Shown: positions 43,739 through 54,242, counted from the first letter of the stretch. The stretch is 64,000 nt of DNA from an uncultured Lachnospiraceae bacterium (GCA_947652735.1 CANTEG010000007.1:62001-126000), one strand, 5' to 3'. Notes: generated by a model not told the origin, from the letters alone. Made by a program: numbers and translations.

Positions 43739-44560
43739 TTATGAAATACGGATAAATTCAGGCTTTTGCTTTTTAAATGTACAGTAATATTGAAAGCCGT
43801 TGTCAAGCAGGAGCGTGCGTGCCGCTTCAAAGTCATGTCCTACATGTATCAGGTCGTGGGTATCACTTCCCACAGTAATAATTTCACCGCCTGCCTCTTT
43901 ATAAAGTTTAAGAATATCGGAGTGGGGGTGCGGATAGGAAAGCCCACGGTAAAGGCTACCCGTATTAATTTCTATGCCGCATCCGTTGCTCACGATGATT
44001 TTAAAAATTTCCTTTAAGATATCACTGTGCTCAGAGACGGAAAAGCTTTTGTCCTTATTTTTGCCGTAGCGTACGATATAATCGATGTGGCCGTAAACAT
44101 TAAAGTCTTTAAATCCCTTAACTATTTCCAGTATCTCCTCAAAGTAGCGTCTGTACGCCTGACTGTCGGTTTTATCCTCAAAATATTCAGGGAAATACGG
44201 GTCAAGACCGTCCACGATATGTGTGCTGCAAATTACAAAATCAAGCTCTGGATGTTTTTTTACATAGGCAGCAGCTTTTTCGGTTACAGATGGCATAACA
44301 CCAAGCTCGACACCGATTTTAAGGTCAAAGGAAGGTGCAACATCCTTTTTAACCTTTGACATATACGCATAATACTTGTCCGTGTCTAAATAAAAATCCA
44401 TTTGCGGGTCAGAAACATGAACAGGGAAATCAATGTCATAGTGGTCCGTCACACAAAAAGAAGTAATATTTTTTTCCTGTGCACGTTTTATCAGATTATA
44501 TATATCGGTATCACAGTCCGACGAAAAAGATGTATGTAAATGATAATCAGGGAAAATCAT
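43739..44560 (-). CDS. PHP-domain phosphatase, probable histidinol-phosphatase (HisJ/HisK family)
   Basis: 273 residues beginning with the PHP motif DYHLHTSFSSDCDTD. The metal motifs CVTDHYDIDFP, ICSTHIVDGLDPYF, VYGHIDYIVRYG and TVGSDTHDLIHVGHDF follow. These match histidinol-phosphate phosphatases of Firmicutes. The his operon at 56843-63344 lacks another such enzyme, which fits. Other PHP phosphoesterase roles are possible. Minus strand; GGAGG precedes the start. Confidence 0.82.
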   Translation of the reverse strand: MIFPDYHLHTSFSSDCDTDIYNLIKRAQEKNITSFCVTDHYDIDFPVHVSDPQMDFYLDTDKYYAYMSKVKKDVAPSFDLKIGVELGVMPSVTEKAAAYVKKHPELDFVICSTHIVDGLDPYFPEYFEDKTDSQAYRRYFEEILEIVKGFKDFNVYGHIDYIVRYGKNKDKSFSVSEHSDILKEIFKIIVSNGCGIEINTGSLYRGLSYPHPHSDILKLYKEAGGEIITVGSDTHDLIHVGHDFEAARTLLLDNGFQYYCTFKKQKPEFIRIS

Positions 44561-44826
44561 GGTTTTATCCTCCGTTTTAAGTTAATAATGCATATGTCTG
44601 AAATGGGTTTCTCCCATTAAAGAAATAAAAGAACAATGCTTTGAGGAAATACTACCATGTGCGTACAGGAAATGCAATACTTTTTTCATGTGAATAAGGA
44701 TGCCGGTTTAAGCTGTAAAAGCACAAAATGCATTTGTTTATTTATGCAAAAAATGAAAAAAACTTATGAAAACTATGTATTATATACATTACTCGAAAAA
44801 AGAAGAAAAAATTGGTAATTTAGCAC

Positions 44827-44855
44827 TTGAATTTTGTACAAAAAAACTGTATTAT
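44827..44855 (+). promoter_or_regulatory. Putative promoter of gap-pgk-tpiA
   Basis: TTGAAT (44827-44832), 17-base spacer, TATTAT (44850-44855). The remaining 377-base gap 44561-44937 is AT-rich, with no ORF I can support and no riboswitch recognised. Confidence 0.6.
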
Positions 44856-44881
44856 ATTTTTGTAAATAGCACAAGATAATT

Positions 44882-44900
44882 TACTGCTTGCCAAGCAGTA
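44882..44900 (+). promoter_or_regulatory. Hairpin near the 5' end of the gap transcript
   Basis: TACTGCTT (44882-44889) and AAGCAGTA (44893-44900) form an 8-base stem with loop GCC about 20 bases after the -10. It could stabilise the mRNA 5' end or be a repressor site. It does not match the CggR operator. Confidence 0.5.
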
Positions 44901-44937
44901 CTTATAAATTTATTTCAAAACTTAGGAGGAATAAAAA

Positions 44938-45960
44938 ATGGCAGTAAAAGTAGCAATTAATGGTTTTGGCCGTATTGGTCGTCTTGCATTCAGACAGATG
45001 TTTGATGCAGAGGGATATGAGGTTGTAGCAATCAATGATTTAACAAAGCCTTCTATGCTTGCACACTTATTAAAGTATGATTCATCACAGGGAAAATATC
45101 AGTATGCTGATCAGGTTACAGCAGATGATGAGGCTGGTACAATTACTGTATGTGGTAAGACTTTAAAAATTTACGCAGAGGCAGATGCTAAGAATCTTCC
45201 TTGGGGCGAGCTTGATGTAGATGTTGTACTTGAGTGTACAGGATTCTATGTATCAAAGGCTAAATCACAGGCACATATTGATGCAGGTGCTAAGAAGGTT
45301 GTTATTTCTGCTCCGGCAGGAAATGATCTTCCTACAATCGTATTCAGCGTTAATGAGGGAACTCTTACAGCTGACGACAAGATTATTTCCGCAGCATCAT
45401 GTACTACAAACTGCTTAGCTCCTATGGCTAAGGCATTAAATGACTATGCACCAATCCAGTCAGGTATTATGGCAACTATCCATGCTTATACAGGTGACCA
45501 GATGGTACTTGACGGACCACACAGAAAGGGAGACTTCAGAAGAGCTCGTGCGGCTGCTGTTAATATTGTTCCTAACTCAACAGGTGCTGCAAAGGCAATC
45601 GGATTAGTTATCCCAGAGTTAAATGGTAAGTTAATCGGTTCTGCACAGAGAGTACCTGTACCTACCGGTTCAACTACAATCTTAACTGCTGTAGTTAAGG
45701 GTAAGGATGTTACAAAAGACGGCATTAACGCTGCAATGAAGGCTGCTGCATCAGAGTCATACGGATACAATGAGGAGGAAATCGTTTCTTCTGATATCGT
45801 TGGTATGAGATATGGTTCACTCTTTGACGCAACTCAGACTATGGTTGCTCAGATTGCTGATGACCTTTATGAGGTTCAGGTTGTTTCATGGTATGATAAC
45901 GAGAATTCATACACTAGCCAGATGGTTAGAACAATCAAGTACTTCGCAGAGTTAGGCTAA
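44938..45960 (+). CDS. gap: Glyceraldehyde-3-phosphate dehydrogenase
   Basis: Glycolytic NAD-dependent oxidation and phosphorylation of GAP. The Rossmann start is [18 protein letters not shown]. The catalytic C155 is in [14 protein letters not shown]. The [19 protein letters not shown] end is typical. 340 residues. AGGAGG precedes the ATG. It heads gap-pgk-tpiA. Confidence 0.98.
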   Translation: MAVKVAINGFGRIGRLAFRQMFDAEGYEVVAINDLTKPSMLAHLLKYDSSQGKYQYADQVTADDEAGTITVCGKTLKIYAEADAKNLPWGELDVDVVLECTGFYVSKAKSQAHIDAGAKKVVISAPAGNDLPTIVFSVNEGTLTADDKIISAASCTTNCLAPMAKALNDYAPIQSGIMATIHAYTGDQMVLDGPHRKGDFRRARAAAVNIVPNSTGAAKAIGLVIPELNGKLIGSAQRVPVPTGSTTILTAVVKGKDVTKDGINAAMKAAASESYGYNEEEIVSSDIVGMRYGSLFDATQTMVAQIADDLYEVQVVSWYDNENSYTSQMVRTIKYFAELG

Positions 45961-45996
45961 TAATGTAAGACTGATATATTCAGTATATGTAGACCT

Positions 45997-46030
45997 AAAA
46001 AGGTCCGGTCATTTGGACCGGGCCTTTTAT
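45997..46030 (+). terminator. Terminator or partial terminator between gap and pgk
   Basis: AAAAGGTCCGGTC pairs with GGACCGGGCCTTTT around ATTT, with one G-T pair, followed by ATTTCTTT. It likely lets gap be expressed more than pgk-tpiA. Confidence 0.8.
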
Positions 46031-46101
46031 TTCTTTTATAGGAAATTTGAAAACTATGATTTCCAAATTCTAAAATTATATTTACAGGAGGATTATTTAA
46101 A

Positions 46102-47313
46102 ATGTCATTAAACAAGAAATCAGTAGATGATATCAATGTCAAGGGACTTCGTGTTCTTTGCAGATGCGACTTCAATGTACCACTTAAGGAGGGAAAGATT
46201 ACAGACGAGAACAGACTTGTTGCTGCACTCCCTACTATAAAAAAGCTTATTGCTGACGGCGGAAAGGTTATCCTTTGTTCCCATCTCGGAAAGGTTAAGA
46301 CAGAGGAGGATAAGGTGACAAAGACTCTTGCTCCTGTAGCTGTGCGTCTTTCAGAGCTTCTTGGTCAGGAAGTTAAGTTTGCTGCTGATGCAGAGGTTGT
46401 AGGACCAAATGCCAAGGCTGCTGTAGAGGCAATGAATGACGGAGATGTTATTCTTCTAGAGAATACACGTTTCAGACCTGAGGAGACTAAAAACGGAGAG
46501 GCTTTCTCTAAGGATTTAGCAAGTATTTGTGATGTATTTGTAAATGATGCGTTCGGTACTGCACATAGAGCACACTGCTCAAATGTAGGTGTGGCAGGCT
46601 TAGTTGATACTGCTGTTGTAGGATACCTTATGCAGAAGGAAATCGATTTCCTCGGAAATGCAGTAGAAAATCCTGTAAGACCTTTCGTTGCAATCCTTGG
46701 CGGAGCTAAGGTTGCAGATAAGCTTAACGTTATTTCAAACCTTCTTGAGAAATGTGATACGCTCATTATCGGTGGTGGTATGGCATATACATTCCTTAAG
46801 GCTAAGGGTTACGAAATTGGAAAGTCACTCGTTGATGAGACGAAGCTTGATTATTGTAAGGAAATGATGGACAAGGCAGAGAAGCTTGGCAAGAAGCTTC
46901 TTCTTCCTGTAGATTCAGTTATGATTGATGAGTTCCCGAACCCAATTGATGCAGAGGTAGCTACAGTATTATGTGATGCTGATAAGATGTTTGCAGACAA
47001 GGAAGCATGTGATATAGGACCTAAGACTATAGAGCTTTACTCAGAGGCTGTTAAGACAGCTAAGACTGTTGTTTGGAACGGACCTATGGGAGTATTTGAG
47101 AATCCTATACTTGCAACAGGTACAAAGGCAGTAGCAGCAGCACTTGCTGAGACAGATGCAACAACAATCATCGGTGGTGGTGATTCAGCAGCAGCAGTTA
47201 ACCAGCTTGGCTTTGGTGACAAGATGAGCCACATATCAACAGGCGGTGGTGCTTCTCTTGAGTTCCTTGAGGGTAAGGAGCTTCCTGGAGTAGCAGCAGC
47301 AAATGATAAATAA
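46102..47313 (+). CDS. pgk: Phosphoglycerate kinase
   Basis: Makes ATP and 3-phosphoglycerate. [57 protein letters not shown] and the C-terminal [20 protein letters not shown] are signatures. 403 residues is normal. GGAGG precedes the ATG. Confidence 0.98.
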   Translation: MSLNKKSVDDINVKGLRVLCRCDFNVPLKEGKITDENRLVAALPTIKKLIADGGKVILCSHLGKVKTEEDKVTKTLAPVAVRLSELLGQEVKFAADAEVVGPNAKAAVEAMNDGDVILLENTRFRPEETKNGEAFSKDLASICDVFVNDAFGTAHRAHCSNVGVAGLVDTAVVGYLMQKEIDFLGNAVENPVRPFVAILGGAKVADKLNVISNLLEKCDTLIIGGGMAYTFLKAKGYEIGKSLVDETKLDYCKEMMDKAEKLGKKLLLPVDSVMIDEFPNPIDAEVATVLCDADKMFADKEACDIGPKTIELYSEAVKTAKTVVWNGPMGVFENPILATGTKAVAAALAETDATTIIGGGDSAAAVNQLGFGDKMSHISTGGGASLEFLEGKELPGVAAANDK

Positions 47314-47346
47314 GACATTGATTGGTATATAAAAGGAGAATTTCAA

Positions 47347-48093
47347 ATGGCTAGGAAAAAAATTATAGCAGGAAACTGGAAGATGAACATGACACCTTCA
47401 CAGGCCGTAAAGCTTACAGAGGAGCTTGCTCCACTCGTAAAAAATGATGCTGTAGATGTTGTTTACTGTGTACCTGCAATCGATATTGTACCTGTAGTTG
47501 AGGCTGTGAAAGGTTCAAATGTACAGGTTGGTGCAGAGAACATGTATTTTGAGGATAAGGGTGCTTATACTGGAGAAATTTCAGCAGAAATGCTTGTAGA
47601 TGCAGGTGTTAAGTATGTTATCATAGGACACTCAGAGAGACGTGATTACTTTAAAGAGACAGATGCTTTACTTAACAAGAAAGTTAAAAAAGCAATCGAG
47701 GCAGGACTTACTCCAATTCTTTGCTGTGGAGAGTCACTTGAGCAAAGAGAGCTTGGTGTAACTATGGACTGGATTAGACTTCAGATTAAGTCAGATTTAG
47801 ATGGTGTTGCTGCCGATGATGTTAAGAATCTTGTCATTGCCTACGAGCCAATTTGGGCAATTGGAACAGGAAAGACAGCAACAACTGAACAGGCTGAAGA
47901 AGTATGTAAAGGAATTCGTGAGTGTATTGCTGAGATTTATGATGATGCAACAGCAGAGGCTGTACGTATTCAGTATGGCGGTTCTGTAAATGCAGGCAAT
48001 GCTGCTGAGCTTTTTGCACAACCTGACATTGATGGTGGTCTCGTAGGAGGTGCTTCGCTGAAAGCAGATTTTGGTAACATTGTCAACTACTAA
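47347..48093 (+). CDS. tpiA: Triosephosphate isomerase
   Basis: Interconverts DHAP and [13 protein letters not shown] begins the protein, catalytic His is in [16 protein letters not shown], catalytic Glu in [16 protein letters not shown], and the phosphate loop is [12 protein letters not shown] then [17 protein letters not shown]. 248 residues. It starts 33 bases after pgk. Confidence 0.98.
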   Translation: MARKKIIAGNWKMNMTPSQAVKLTEELAPLVKNDAVDVVYCVPAIDIVPVVEAVKGSNVQVGAENMYFEDKGAYTGEISAEMLVDAGVKYVIIGHSERRDYFKETDALLNKKVKKAIEAGLTPILCCGESLEQRELGVTMDWIRLQIKSDLDGVAADDVKNLVIAYEPIWAIGTGKTATTEQAEEVCKGIRECIAEIYDDATAEAVRIQYGGSVNAGNAAELFAQPDIDGGLVGGASLKADFGNIVNY

Positions 48094-48109
48094 TAATAAA
48101 CAGTAATTT

Positions 48110-48156
48110 CACCCCACGATTTTGTAGCACATACAATTTTGTGGGGTGTTATTTAT
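48110..48156 (+). terminator. Terminator after tpiA
   Basis: CACCCCAC (48110-48117) pairs with GTGGGGTG (48141-48148), followed by a T-rich run. Confidence 0.85.
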
Positions 48157-48176
48157 TTTAAACTGATGGAGAAAAT

Positions 48177-48986
48177 ATGATTAGATTTTTGTTTGTTATA
48201 ATAATTTCATTGCCGTTTATTATTTATTATCTGGGAGTTGGCAGATATGTAGAAAGACATGCAGACAGATATGACGAGTGGGCAAGATATAAGATTGCCC
48301 AAAAGGTAATAAGAATACTCAGATATAACGGTGGTGTCATTACACGCGTGTATGGCAGGGAGAATCTACCGGGTTCAGGTGGGTATATCATGTATTCAAA
48401 TCATCAGGGAAAATATGATGCTTTGGGAATTATGTATGGTCATCCTACACCATGTACGATTATGATGGACGAAAAACGTTCCAGACTTCCGATTGTTGAC
48501 CCATTTATGGATTTGATTAAGGGAAGCAGACTGAAAAAGGAAGATATGCGCAGTCAGGTTTTTACAATCAGGAAAATAATTGACGAGGTAAAATCGGGAA
48601 GAAAATATATAATTTTCCCAGAGGGCGGTTATGACAACAATCAAAACAATGTAAACGATTTTCATTCGGGTTCGTTTAAATGTGCAGTAAGAGCAAAATG
48701 TCCAATCGTCCCTGTTGCAATCATAAATTCCTACAAGGTGTTTGAGAGCGTAGCTCCATCACCTATAAGAACAAAGGTAATCTATCTGCCACCAATGTTT
48801 TATAATGACTATAAGCATATGACAACAGAACAGATTGCAACAATTGTACGTGCAAGGATTATGGTGACAATAGCAGGATACACGAGAAAAAGACAGATTC
48901 GAAGGCTTGATATTGCCTTAAATCCCAATGTAACGGACGTTGATGAGGCAAGAGCATACATAAACAGGCTGAAATATATATTGTAA
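48177..48986 (+). CDS. PlsC-like 1-acyl-glycerol-phosphate acyltransferase
   Basis: 269 residues. An N-terminal membrane helix (about 2-20) precedes the acyltransferase domain with catalytic HxxxxD in SNHQGKYDALG, and a later IFPEGGYDNN substrate-binding motif. It is likely to acylate lysophosphatidic acid in phospholipid synthesis. GGAG precedes the ATG at 48177. Substrate among PlsC-like enzymes is not certain. Confidence 0.85.
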   Translation: MIRFLFVIIISLPFIIYYLGVGRYVERHADRYDEWARYKIAQKVIRILRYNGGVITRVYGRENLPGSGGYIMYSNHQGKYDALGIMYGHPTPCTIMMDEKRSRLPIVDPFMDLIKGSRLKKEDMRSQVFTIRKIIDEVKSGRKYIIFPEGGYDNNQNNVNDFHSGSFKCAVRAKCPIVPVAIINSYKVFESVAPSPIRTKVIYLPPMFYNDYKHMTTEQIATIVRARIMVTIAGYTRKRQIRRLDIALNPNVTDVDEARAYINRLKYIL

Positions 48987-49014
48987 CGTAATGACAGAGA
49001 AAAAAGTTTTCTAT

Positions 49015-49058
49015 AAAAAACACGCCTTTGCCAATTTCTTGGAAAATGCGTGTTTTTT
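49015..49058. terminator. Bidirectional terminator between the PlsC-like gene and lexA
   Basis: AAAAAACACGC (49015-49025) and GCGTGTTTTTT (49048-49058) form a stem with T runs in both directions, serving the two convergent genes. Confidence 0.85.
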
Positions 49059-49090
49059 GATATGAAATGAAGTTCTAAGGACACTGTGCT

Positions 49091-49711
49091 TTATAAAGTC
49101 CGAAAGAGTCCGATTACTTTACCCAATATAGATAAATCATTTGAGACTATAATCGGATCCATATGGTCATTTTCAGGTTGCAGACGAACGTGCCCATTTT
49201 CCTTGTAGAATGTTTTTACCGTGGCAGAGTCGTCAATAAGTGCAACTACAATATCAGAGTTTCTAGCGGTGCTCGTTTCCTCAACCATAACAAGGTCACC
49301 GTCCAAAATACCTGCATTTATCATGCTGTCACCCTTAACCTTTAACATGAATGTGTTTTTTGTGGTGCGGAGATATTCAGGTGGAACAGGAAAGTAGCCT
49401 TCAATGTTTTCCACTGCAAGGATAGGTTCACCACATGTTACGGTACCTACAATTGGTACATTCACCAGCTCCCGACGGCTTAAATTAAATGTGTCGTCAA
49501 GAATTTCAATTGCTCTTGGTTTTGTAGGGTCTTTTCGGATGTAGCCTTTTTCCTCTAGCGTAGCAAGATGTGCATGCACGGAGGAGGTTGATTTTAAATG
49601 AACAGCCTCACATATCTCCCTGACAGCAGGCGGATATCCTTTCTTTAGTATGCATTCCTTTAAATATTCTAATATCTGTTCCTGTTTGGCAGATAATGTA
49701 TCTTTACTCAT
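49091..49711 (-). CDS. lexA: SOS repressor LexA
   Basis: Represses DNA-damage genes until RecA triggers self-cleavage. The N-terminal winged helix has [20 protein letters not shown]. The cleavage site is C93-G94 in TVTCGEPI, where most LexA have Ala-Gly. The catalytic pair is S129 ([10 protein letters not shown]) and K166 (ATVKTFY). 206 residues. Minus strand. Its promoter overlaps an SOS box at 49780-49793. Confidence 0.96.
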   Translation of the reverse strand: MSKDTLSAKQEQILEYLKECILKKGYPPAVREICEAVHLKSTSSVHAHLATLEEKGYIRKDPTKPRAIEILDDTFNLSRRELVNVPIVGTVTCGEPILAVENIEGYFPVPPEYLRTTKNTFMLKVKGDSMINAGILDGDLVMVEETSTARNSDIVVALIDDSATVKTFYKENGHVRLQPENDHMDPIIVSNDLSILGKVIGLFRTL

Positions 49712-49753
49712 ATAAAAACCCCTTTCAAAAAGACGAAATACTAATTCACAGAT

Positions 49754-49782
49754 AGTATATCACATGTACAAATAAAATGCAA
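49754..49782 (-). promoter_or_regulatory. lexA promoter (minus strand)
   Basis: On the minus strand TTGCAT (49777-49782 complement), 17-base spacer, TATACT (49754-49759 complement). The -35 lies inside the SOS box. Confidence 0.75.
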
Positions 49783-49793
49783 ACGAATGTTCT
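49780..49793. promoter_or_regulatory. LexA operator (SOS box)
   Basis: CAAACGAATGTTCT fits 12 of 14 positions of the Firmicutes SOS consensus CGAACRNRYGTTYG. It overlaps the lexA -35, so LexA should repress its own gene. Confidence 0.8.
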
Positions 49794-49847
49794 ATATTTT
49801 GTATTTGTTTTACCAAAACATACTTATGTCACTAACGATGTGAAATA

Positions 49848-49875
49848 TTGATTTTTGTTAATAATGTGCTATAAT
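49848..49875 (+). promoter_or_regulatory. Promoter of the secreted repeat protein gene
   Basis: TTGATT (49848-49853), 16-base spacer, perfect TATAAT (49870-49875) with an upstream TGC making an extended -10. The leader before 49980 is about 100 nt. The SOS box lies about 55 bases upstream, so it is probably not an operator for this gene. Confidence 0.7.
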
Positions 49876-49979
49876 GACAGTAACTCATAGGGTTCAATTA
49901 TTATGTACTATAAAAAGTAATTGAAGAACAAAATATAGGACGATAAATTTTATAAAACTACAGAAAGGAAAAGGATTAT

Positions 49980-51341
49980 ATGAATAATAGAAGACGAATT
50001 GCGGCTTGCATCTGTTCACTTACATTGATGGCAAGCCTTACTTTTGCTAATATATTGCCGACGCTTGCTGCGGAAAAAACAGAATGGGACAGTGCTGTGG
50101 CTGTAATGCAGGCTGCAAAAAACGATGACACAGGCACAGGCGATTCAGAACATAACGACGGGCTAATTTATGTAAATGATGCCTTATATCAGGGCTATTA
50201 CATGGACGATGCAGGTATGATGTACATAGTACTGAGGGGAGTGGCAAAGCCGAAGACAGGAACACTGAAAGCAGGAACAAAATATTACGATTTTAATTCA
50301 CAAAATACAGCCGTGCTGTCAATACACACATTATATGTAAACGGAAACGCATATACAGGATATTATATGGATAGTGCAAATAGGATGTACATGGTAAAAA
50401 AAGGAATACGTGTCCTTGCGGACGGAACGGGAAATCTAGTGAACAAGACACTGAAAGCAGGAACCGTGTATTACAGCAATAAAGAAGAAAAAAAGCTGTC
50501 ACTTGCACAAAATACGTTATATGTGAATGGAAAATTATACACGGGCTATTACATGGACAGCAGGAATAAGATGTACACGGTAAAAAAAGGACTCCGTGAA
50601 AATGGAACGGGCAGCTTAGTCAATAGAACGCTTAGGGCAGGAACGAAATATTACAGCAACAAGGAAAGAAAAAAACTGACATTATCAGCACATACATTAT
50701 ATATAAAAGGAATTGCGTATACAGGCTATTACACTGACAGTAAAAATAAAATGTACAGTGTTAAAAACGGAATTCGTACTGCCGCCAATAAAACGTTAAA
50801 GGCGGGAGCAAAATACTATAGCAATCAGGATGGCAAGACAAAAAAAATCTCCCAAAAGACGGTATATATAAACGGAAGTGCAGTAAAGGGCATGAGTGCA
50901 AAGTCACTGACAACCCTTCAAAGAGCACAGACGATTGTAAATCGGATTACGGATGACAGCATGACAAAAGAAGAAAAGCTCAAGGTTTGTTTTCAGTATG
51001 TGCAAAAATACAAGGAAAGCCGTCCGAGAACCCCGCATTATTTGGGAATGGATTGGCCTGTGCTCTATGCAAATGATATGTTTTTGAAAGGAACAGGCAA
51101 TTGCTTCAGCTACGCGGCATCCTTTGCATATATGGCAAAAGCAATCGGATATAAAGAGGTTTACTGCTGTAACAGCGGAAATCATGGCTGGACTGAAATT
51201 GACGGCTTGATTTATGATGTGCAGTGGAGCAGGGAACACCACGAGTACAATTATTATGGGTTAAGCTATGATACAAAAACGGATGTACCGTATAAATGGG
51301 CTATCAGGGAAAGATTACCGTGGATGCACATAAAAATCTAA
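49980..51341 (+). CDS. Secreted repeat protein with transglutaminase-like domain (copy 1)
   Basis: 453 residues. A signal peptide ends near TLAAEK. Residues about 55-300 hold four or more repeats of about 55-60 residues, each with a line like LYVNGKLYTGYYMDSRNKMY and TLKAGTKYYSN. The aromatic-glycine spacing resembles wall-binding repeats. The C-terminal domain (about 310-453) has a transglutaminase/cysteine-protease triad C375 (GTGNCFSYAA), H402 (GNHGWTEI) and D413 (IYDVQW). It is probably surface-associated. Whether it crosslinks, cleaves or only binds is unknown. Confidence 0.8.
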   Translation: MNNRRRIAACICSLTLMASLTFANILPTLAAEKTEWDSAVAVMQAAKNDDTGTGDSEHNDGLIYVNDALYQGYYMDDAGMMYIVLRGVAKPKTGTLKAGTKYYDFNSQNTAVLSIHTLYVNGNAYTGYYMDSANRMYMVKKGIRVLADGTGNLVNKTLKAGTVYYSNKEEKKLSLAQNTLYVNGKLYTGYYMDSRNKMYTVKKGLRENGTGSLVNRTLRAGTKYYSNKERKKLTLSAHTLYIKGIAYTGYYTDSKNKMYSVKNGIRTAANKTLKAGAKYYSNQDGKTKKISQKTVYINGSAVKGMSAKSLTTLQRAQTIVNRITDDSMTKEEKLKVCFQYVQKYKESRPRTPHYLGMDWPVLYANDMFLKGTGNCFSYAASFAYMAKAIGYKEVYCCNSGNHGWTEIDGLIYDVQWSREHHEYNYYGLSYDTKTDVPYKWAIRERLPWMHIKI

Positions 51342-51466
51342 AAGATGAGAAAATTTATGTACAGGACTATCCTGTGACTTTGATGTTTAATCCTGAATTT
51401 TTAAATTGATAAAAGTGTGCCACAAAATAATGAATTACTTCAATTGACAGAGAAAGGCTAATGAAC

Positions 51467-52792
51467 ATGAAAAAACTGATTATATCAATTGTAACATTGA
51501 TGCTGATAGCAGGTATTGCTTCTATTGGTACATTGCCTACATTGGCGGCAGCATCAGAACAGAGTGATTTATCAACGACAGAGGAGTATACAGGCACTAA
51601 AAATGGTCTGATTTATGTAGATGGCAAGCTATATAATGGTTATTACATTGACAGTGAAAATAAGATGTACAGCGTAAAAACAGGAATCCCCACCCTTAAA
51701 ACAGGAACACTGAAATCAGGAATTAAGTATTATAGTTATAATGCAGGAAAAAAGCTGACACTGGCAAAGCAGACGCTGTATGTGAAAGGAACAGCTTATA
51801 CAGGTTATTACCTAGACAGCAAAAATAGAATGTACATAGTAAAAAATGGGGTACGCGTCAAAAAAGACGGGACACATAACCTGAAAACAGGAACTCTAAA
51901 AGCAGGGACGAAATACTACAGCTATACGTCCAATAAAACACTTACACTAAAAAAACAGACACTGTATGTGAAGGGATACACATATACAGGCTATTACGCA
52001 GACAGCAGAAATAAAATGTATATCGTAAAAAATGGAATTCGTGTCAAAAAAGATGGAACGCACAACGTAAAAACAGGTGTGCTCAAGGCAGGGACGAAAT
52101 ATTACAGCAATACTGCAAAAAAGATAAAGAAGCTGTCAAAGAAAACGTTATATGTAAATGGCAAAGCATACACGGGGTATTATGCAGATAGTAAAAACAA
52201 GATGTACCGTGTAAAAAAGGGAGCCTATGTCCCTGTCAATACAACCGTGAATGCCGGAAGTAAATATTACAGCTATAAAGCAGGGAAAAAGCTGACGCTT
52301 TCCAGACAGACCGTATATATTAACGGAAAAGCGGTAAAAGGGATGAGTGCCGAGTCCCTTGCAGTTCTTCAAAGGGCACAGGCAGTTGTTAACAGTATTA
52401 CGGATGACAGTATGACCAAAAAAGAAAAGCTTAAGGTCTGTTTTGATTATGTGAAAAAGTATACGGAAATAAGGCCGAGAACCCCACATTATATAGGAAT
52501 GGACTGGCCTATTATTTATGCAAATGATATGTTCATAAATGGTGCCGGAAATTGCTGTAGTTATGCGGCGGCTTTTGCATATATGGCAAAAGCGATAGGG
52601 TATGAGGAGGTATATTGCTGTAACAGTGGTGGTCACGGTTGGGCTGAGATAGACGGCTTGGTGTATGACCCTGAGTGGAGCAAGCATCATTTTGTTTATA
52701 ATTACTACGCATTAAGTTATGATACAAAAACGGACCAAAACTATAAGGGTTCTCTTTCACCAGAAAAACCGTGGATGCGTATCAAGCTTTGA
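51467..52792 (+). CDS. Secreted repeat protein with transglutaminase-like domain (copy 2)
   Basis: 441-residue tandem paralogue of the upstream gene. Signal peptide (to about TLAAASE), repeats with GYYADSKNKMY and LKAGTKYYS, and a C-terminal domain with triad C363 (GNCCSYAA), H390 (GGHGWAEI) and D401 (VYDPEW). AAAGG before the ATG at 51467 gives better spacing than the in-frame ATG at 51461. The gap to copy 1 is about 125 bases. Tandem duplication with divergence suggests selection on the repeats. Confidence 0.8.
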   Translation: MKKLIISIVTLMLIAGIASIGTLPTLAAASEQSDLSTTEEYTGTKNGLIYVDGKLYNGYYIDSENKMYSVKTGIPTLKTGTLKSGIKYYSYNAGKKLTLAKQTLYVKGTAYTGYYLDSKNRMYIVKNGVRVKKDGTHNLKTGTLKAGTKYYSYTSNKTLTLKKQTLYVKGYTYTGYYADSRNKMYIVKNGIRVKKDGTHNVKTGVLKAGTKYYSNTAKKIKKLSKKTLYVNGKAYTGYYADSKNKMYRVKKGAYVPVNTTVNAGSKYYSYKAGKKLTLSRQTVYINGKAVKGMSAESLAVLQRAQAVVNSITDDSMTKKEKLKVCFDYVKKYTEIRPRTPHYIGMDWPIIYANDMFINGAGNCCSYAAAFAYMAKAIGYEEVYCCNSGGHGWAEIDGLVYDPEWSKHHFVYNYYALSYDTKTDQNYKGSLSPEKPWMRIKL

Positions 52793-52826
52793 TGGGATTA
52801 TGTAATGCTTAATTAAGGAGAAAAAA

Positions 52827-54242
52827 ATGGTTTTTAGCTCATTGGTGTTTTTATGTATATTTTTCCCTATAATATTTTGCCTGCACAGTGTAGTACCATC
52901 CATAAAAGCAAAAAATGTGCTGCTAATCATGGCAAGTCTGGTATTTTATGCTTTTGGAGAACCCGTATATGTGGTTTTGATGGTTATCAGTGCATTTCTC
53001 AATTACCTGTGTGCTGTTCTTATGGAAAAAGTGAACCGTAAGGCAGTGTTAGTTGCAGCAGTAGTGGTGAATATAGGCATTTTGAGTGTATTTAAATATA
53101 CAGGCTTTTTGATAACAACAATAAATAGTGTGTTTCGTTTCAATATAACTATTCCTAAGATTACGCTTCCGATTGGCATTTCCTTTTTTACGTTTCAGGC
53201 ATTGTCCTATGTGATTGATGTGTACCGAGAACAGGTTGCTGTGCAAAAAAATTTCGGTAAGGTACTGCTTTACATATCATTTTTCCCACAATTGATTGCA
53301 GGACCGATTGTAAAATACAGGGATATTGCATATGAGATTGACAACCGTAACGTAAATCTTAAAGAAACAGCCCTTGGTATGAGACGCTTTATTTACGGGC
53401 TGGCAAAAAAGGTATTGATTGCAAATACGATGGCAATCGTTGCAGATTCGGTATTTACACAGGAGTTTGCCCACATAAATATTATAGGGGCGTGGATTGG
53501 TGCCATTGCCTACACGATGCAAATTTACTATGATTTTAGCGGATACAGTGATATGGCAATTGGACTTGGACGTATGTTTGGCTTCCATTTTAAGGAGAAT
53601 TTTGAACATCCATATGGTGCGCTTACAATTAAGGAATTTTGGCGGCGTTGGCATATTTCCCTTTCCTCGTGGTTTAAGGAATATGTTTATATTCCCCTTG
53701 GAGGGAACCGAAAGGGACGGCTTCGGACAGGGCTTAATAAAGTGATTGTATTTTTCCTGACAGGGCTTTGGCATGGTGCTAACTGGACATTTGTTGTATG
53801 GGGGCTGTTTCACGGAGCATTTTCTCTTTTTGAAGAATTTGTTCCGAAGCTTAAAAAGCTGCCCCGTGTAATCTTGCATATTTATACAATGCTTGTAGTA
53901 ACAGTTGGATTTGTAATTTTCAGGGCAGATACACTTGGTCAGGCATGTATTTACATCGGGAAAATGTTTGCGGACTTTGAGGTTTCTGCTGTTGCAATGT
54001 CCTTTGCATGTCAGCAGCTTACACCGTTTTTCATTGCAATGCTGATTGCAGCAGTGATTGGCTGTGGACCAATCAGGAGCTTAACATTAAAATTAAGGGA
54101 TGTGTCAGAGAAAGAAGAGATTACACAAAAGGAAAACATTGTGCAGATACTTTTATTTACAGTGGCATTTTTACTGCTTTCATGGTGCATCATCAGATTG
54201 TCAGGAGGCTCCTATAATCCGTTTATCTATTTTAGATTTTAG
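52827..54242 (+). CDS. MBOAT membrane-bound O-acyltransferase
   Basis: 471 residues, about 11 membrane helices. MBOAT motifs: FFPQLIAGPIVKYRDI, FWRRWHISLSSWFKEYVYIP and the catalytic His in GLWHGANWTFVVWGLFHG. Relatives (AlgI, DltB, PatA) move acetyl or other acyl groups across the membrane to a surface polymer. The next gene is a DHHW/AlgX-like partner, the usual pairing. The polymer is unknown. GGAG precedes the ATG. Confidence 0.92.
   Translation: MVFSSLVFLCIFFPIIFCLHSVVPSIKAKNVLLIMASLVFYAFGEPVYVVLMVISAFLNYLCAVLMEKVNRKAVLVAAVVVNIGILSVFKYTGFLITTINSVFRFNITIPKITLPIGISFFTFQALSYVIDVYREQVAVQKNFGKVLLYISFFPQLIAGPIVKYRDIAYEIDNRNVNLKETALGMRRFIYGLAKKVLIANTMAIVADSVFTQEFAHINIIGAWIGAIAYTMQIYYDFSGYSDMAIGLGRMFGFHFKENFEHPYGALTIKEFWRRWHISLSSWFKEYVYIPLGGNRKGRLRTGLNKVIVFFLTGLWHGANWTFVVWGLFHGAFSLFEEFVPKLKKLPRVILHIYTMLVVTVGFVIFRADTLGQACIYIGKMFADFEVSAVAMSFACQQLTPFFIAMLIAAVIGCGPIRSLTLKLRDVSEKEEITQKENIVQILLFTVAFLLLSWCIIRLSGGSYNPFIYFRF

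Noticed and set aside
49780..49875. SOS control of the secreted repeat gene
   Set aside because: The box is far from that gene's -10/-35 and sits on the lexA -35; control of lexA alone is simpler.
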